Positions 63,250-64,000 of a DNA stretch of 64,000 nt are shown here, in pieces; positions within the stretch are counted from its first letter, which is position 1; the number at the start of each line of letters is the position of its first letter. The notes beneath the pieces were generated by a model that had not been told where the DNA came from, made no database searches, and was given only the letters and a program-made list of their open reading frames with translations. This DNA is from Fistulifera solaris (lineage: Eukaryota; Bacillariophyta; Bacillariophyceae; Naviculales; Stauroneidaceae), in contig AP026131.1 of assembly GCA_030295235.1 (NCBI GenBank), positions 1,054,001 through 1,118,000 on the forward strand, written 5' to 3'. The position numbers were made by a program, and so were the translations under genes.

Positions 63250-64000
63250 GGTGATTTAATGTCGGCTTTGTAGGAGCTTCAATTCAAATTATGCACGGAT
63301 CTTGTCAACAATGGAGTAATGAACTCGCTAGCCATCCGTATCCATCCGATCAAATGTCTCGGAGTGAGACAAAGAGTGGTTTCCTGCCGGAAACTTGACA
63401 CCCATTTACGTGGCACACTTGGGTGAAGAAGAGAAAGAGAACAAGTGGCGAAAAGCGGGAAAGCTTTCTCACAGTTGAACGGAAAAACTGGCCGAAAAAA
63501 GTACAGATTTATGTCGGTACGACAATCATTTTACTTGTTAGGACGTTTTGTAGTATCGAAGCGTGGCGAACATGGACCCAAGATCCAAGAACAACATCTG
63601 TCATCGGTGCTACGTCAGCAGTATTTGTTCTTTGGAGTATTATTTTTCGTGGTAGTCTCCAAAGTACTATATACCTGGTAGAGCAGGAGTCACGGTCACG
63701 CGTGTTTTTCGTGCTTCTGAGAAGAATGCCGGGACTGATCTTGGCTGAGTCGTCAACGCGTCGCATATTTTTTTACTCTCCTAATAAGAAATAAATAAAC
63801 TAAGGCAACGAAACAGGGTAACCTAGTTTAAGATCAACAATACGATCAAACCGATTCAAAGCGAGGTTTTAAAGCTGACCTTCAATGAATCTTATAGACG
63901 GTCTTAAATGAATGAGGGCCGATGTCTAATTAGGTAATGAACTTCATAGGTAATGAGTATCACTTTTATTAGTTAATCGTCAATTACATCTAAAATTGCA
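63250..64000. other. Right end of the window, no gene supported
   Basis: A plus-strand frame at 63423-63794 lacks an ATG at its start, though its middle reads VGTTIILLVRTFC...SAVFVLWSIIF, which could be one or two membrane helices. It is left as undecided. The rest is AT-rich spacer. Confidence 0.4.

Noticed and set aside
63423-63794. Possible small membrane protein at the right end
   Set aside because: No ATG at the start of the frame, low complexity at both ends, and no relative recognised; left undecided and not listed as a gene.

Overview
The window reads as nuclear DNA of a photosynthetic stramenopile, most likely a pennate diatom. Genes are short and carry few, small GT-AG introns (53-106 nt). 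Several proteins begin with a signal peptide followed by an ASAFAP-like Phe motif, which is typical of import into a four-membrane plastid. The gene set also fits: a mitochondrial-type KDPG aldolase, an expanded helicase-associated-domain protein, and a nuclear-encoded plastid Tat subunit. The species cannot be fixed from the sequence. Frequent one-base homopolymer errors suggest a pyrosequencing-type assembly, and a Fistulifera-like genome is only a guess.

Layout. 1-12.8 kb: 3' part of an XMAP215/MOR1-type microtubule polymerase, a GSK3 kinase, a DUF1415-like protein (minus), an RPA49-like Pol I subunit, a multi-repeat MYB protein (minus) and the proteasome ATPase RPT6. 13.08-15.11 kb: a complete-looking Tc1/mariner element with 30-bp terminal inverted repeats and a TA duplication. 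15.6-22.5 kb: a Rab-like GTPase with a CaaX end and a large OSCA/CSC1-type channel. 22.5-30.6 kb: an unknown protein, an FAD monooxygenase, KDPG aldolase, a degenerate ~210-bp tandem repeat, an S28 peptidase and a sphingosine/diacylglycerol-type lipid kinase. 31.3-36.2 kb: two tandem GT92-like glycosyltransferases and a mitochondrial carrier. 37.1-39.0 kb: a pair of related small ORFs. 39.3-43.9 kb: a 5'-nucleotidase-like protein with EF-hands, an ankyrin protein and an unknown protein. 45.8-49.7 kb: a TatA/B-like subunit, a PAP/fibrillin and a dehydrogenase-cupin fusion. 49.7-51.2 kb: a ~207-bp tandem array full of short palindromes. 51.7-58.9 kb: gamma-glutamyltransferase, a helicase-associated-domain protein, an 80-bp-arm perfect inverted repeat, a TKL-like kinase and a HIT protein. 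59.8-63.3 kb: a secreted Cys-rich protein, CDC123 and phosphoglycerate mutase.

The genes do not form one pathway; they are a typical mixed housekeeping stretch. The strongest whole-window pattern is that at least two dozen breaks in otherwise conserved reading frames lie in homopolymer runs, and each is reconciled by a one-base change in run length. I therefore annotate these genes as probably intact genes with sequence errors rather than as pseudogenes. The most novel structures are the nested inverted repeat at 56.4-56.6 kb, the palindrome-rich satellite at 49.8-51.2 kb, the mariner element, the small-protein pair, and the dehydrogenase-cupin fusion.
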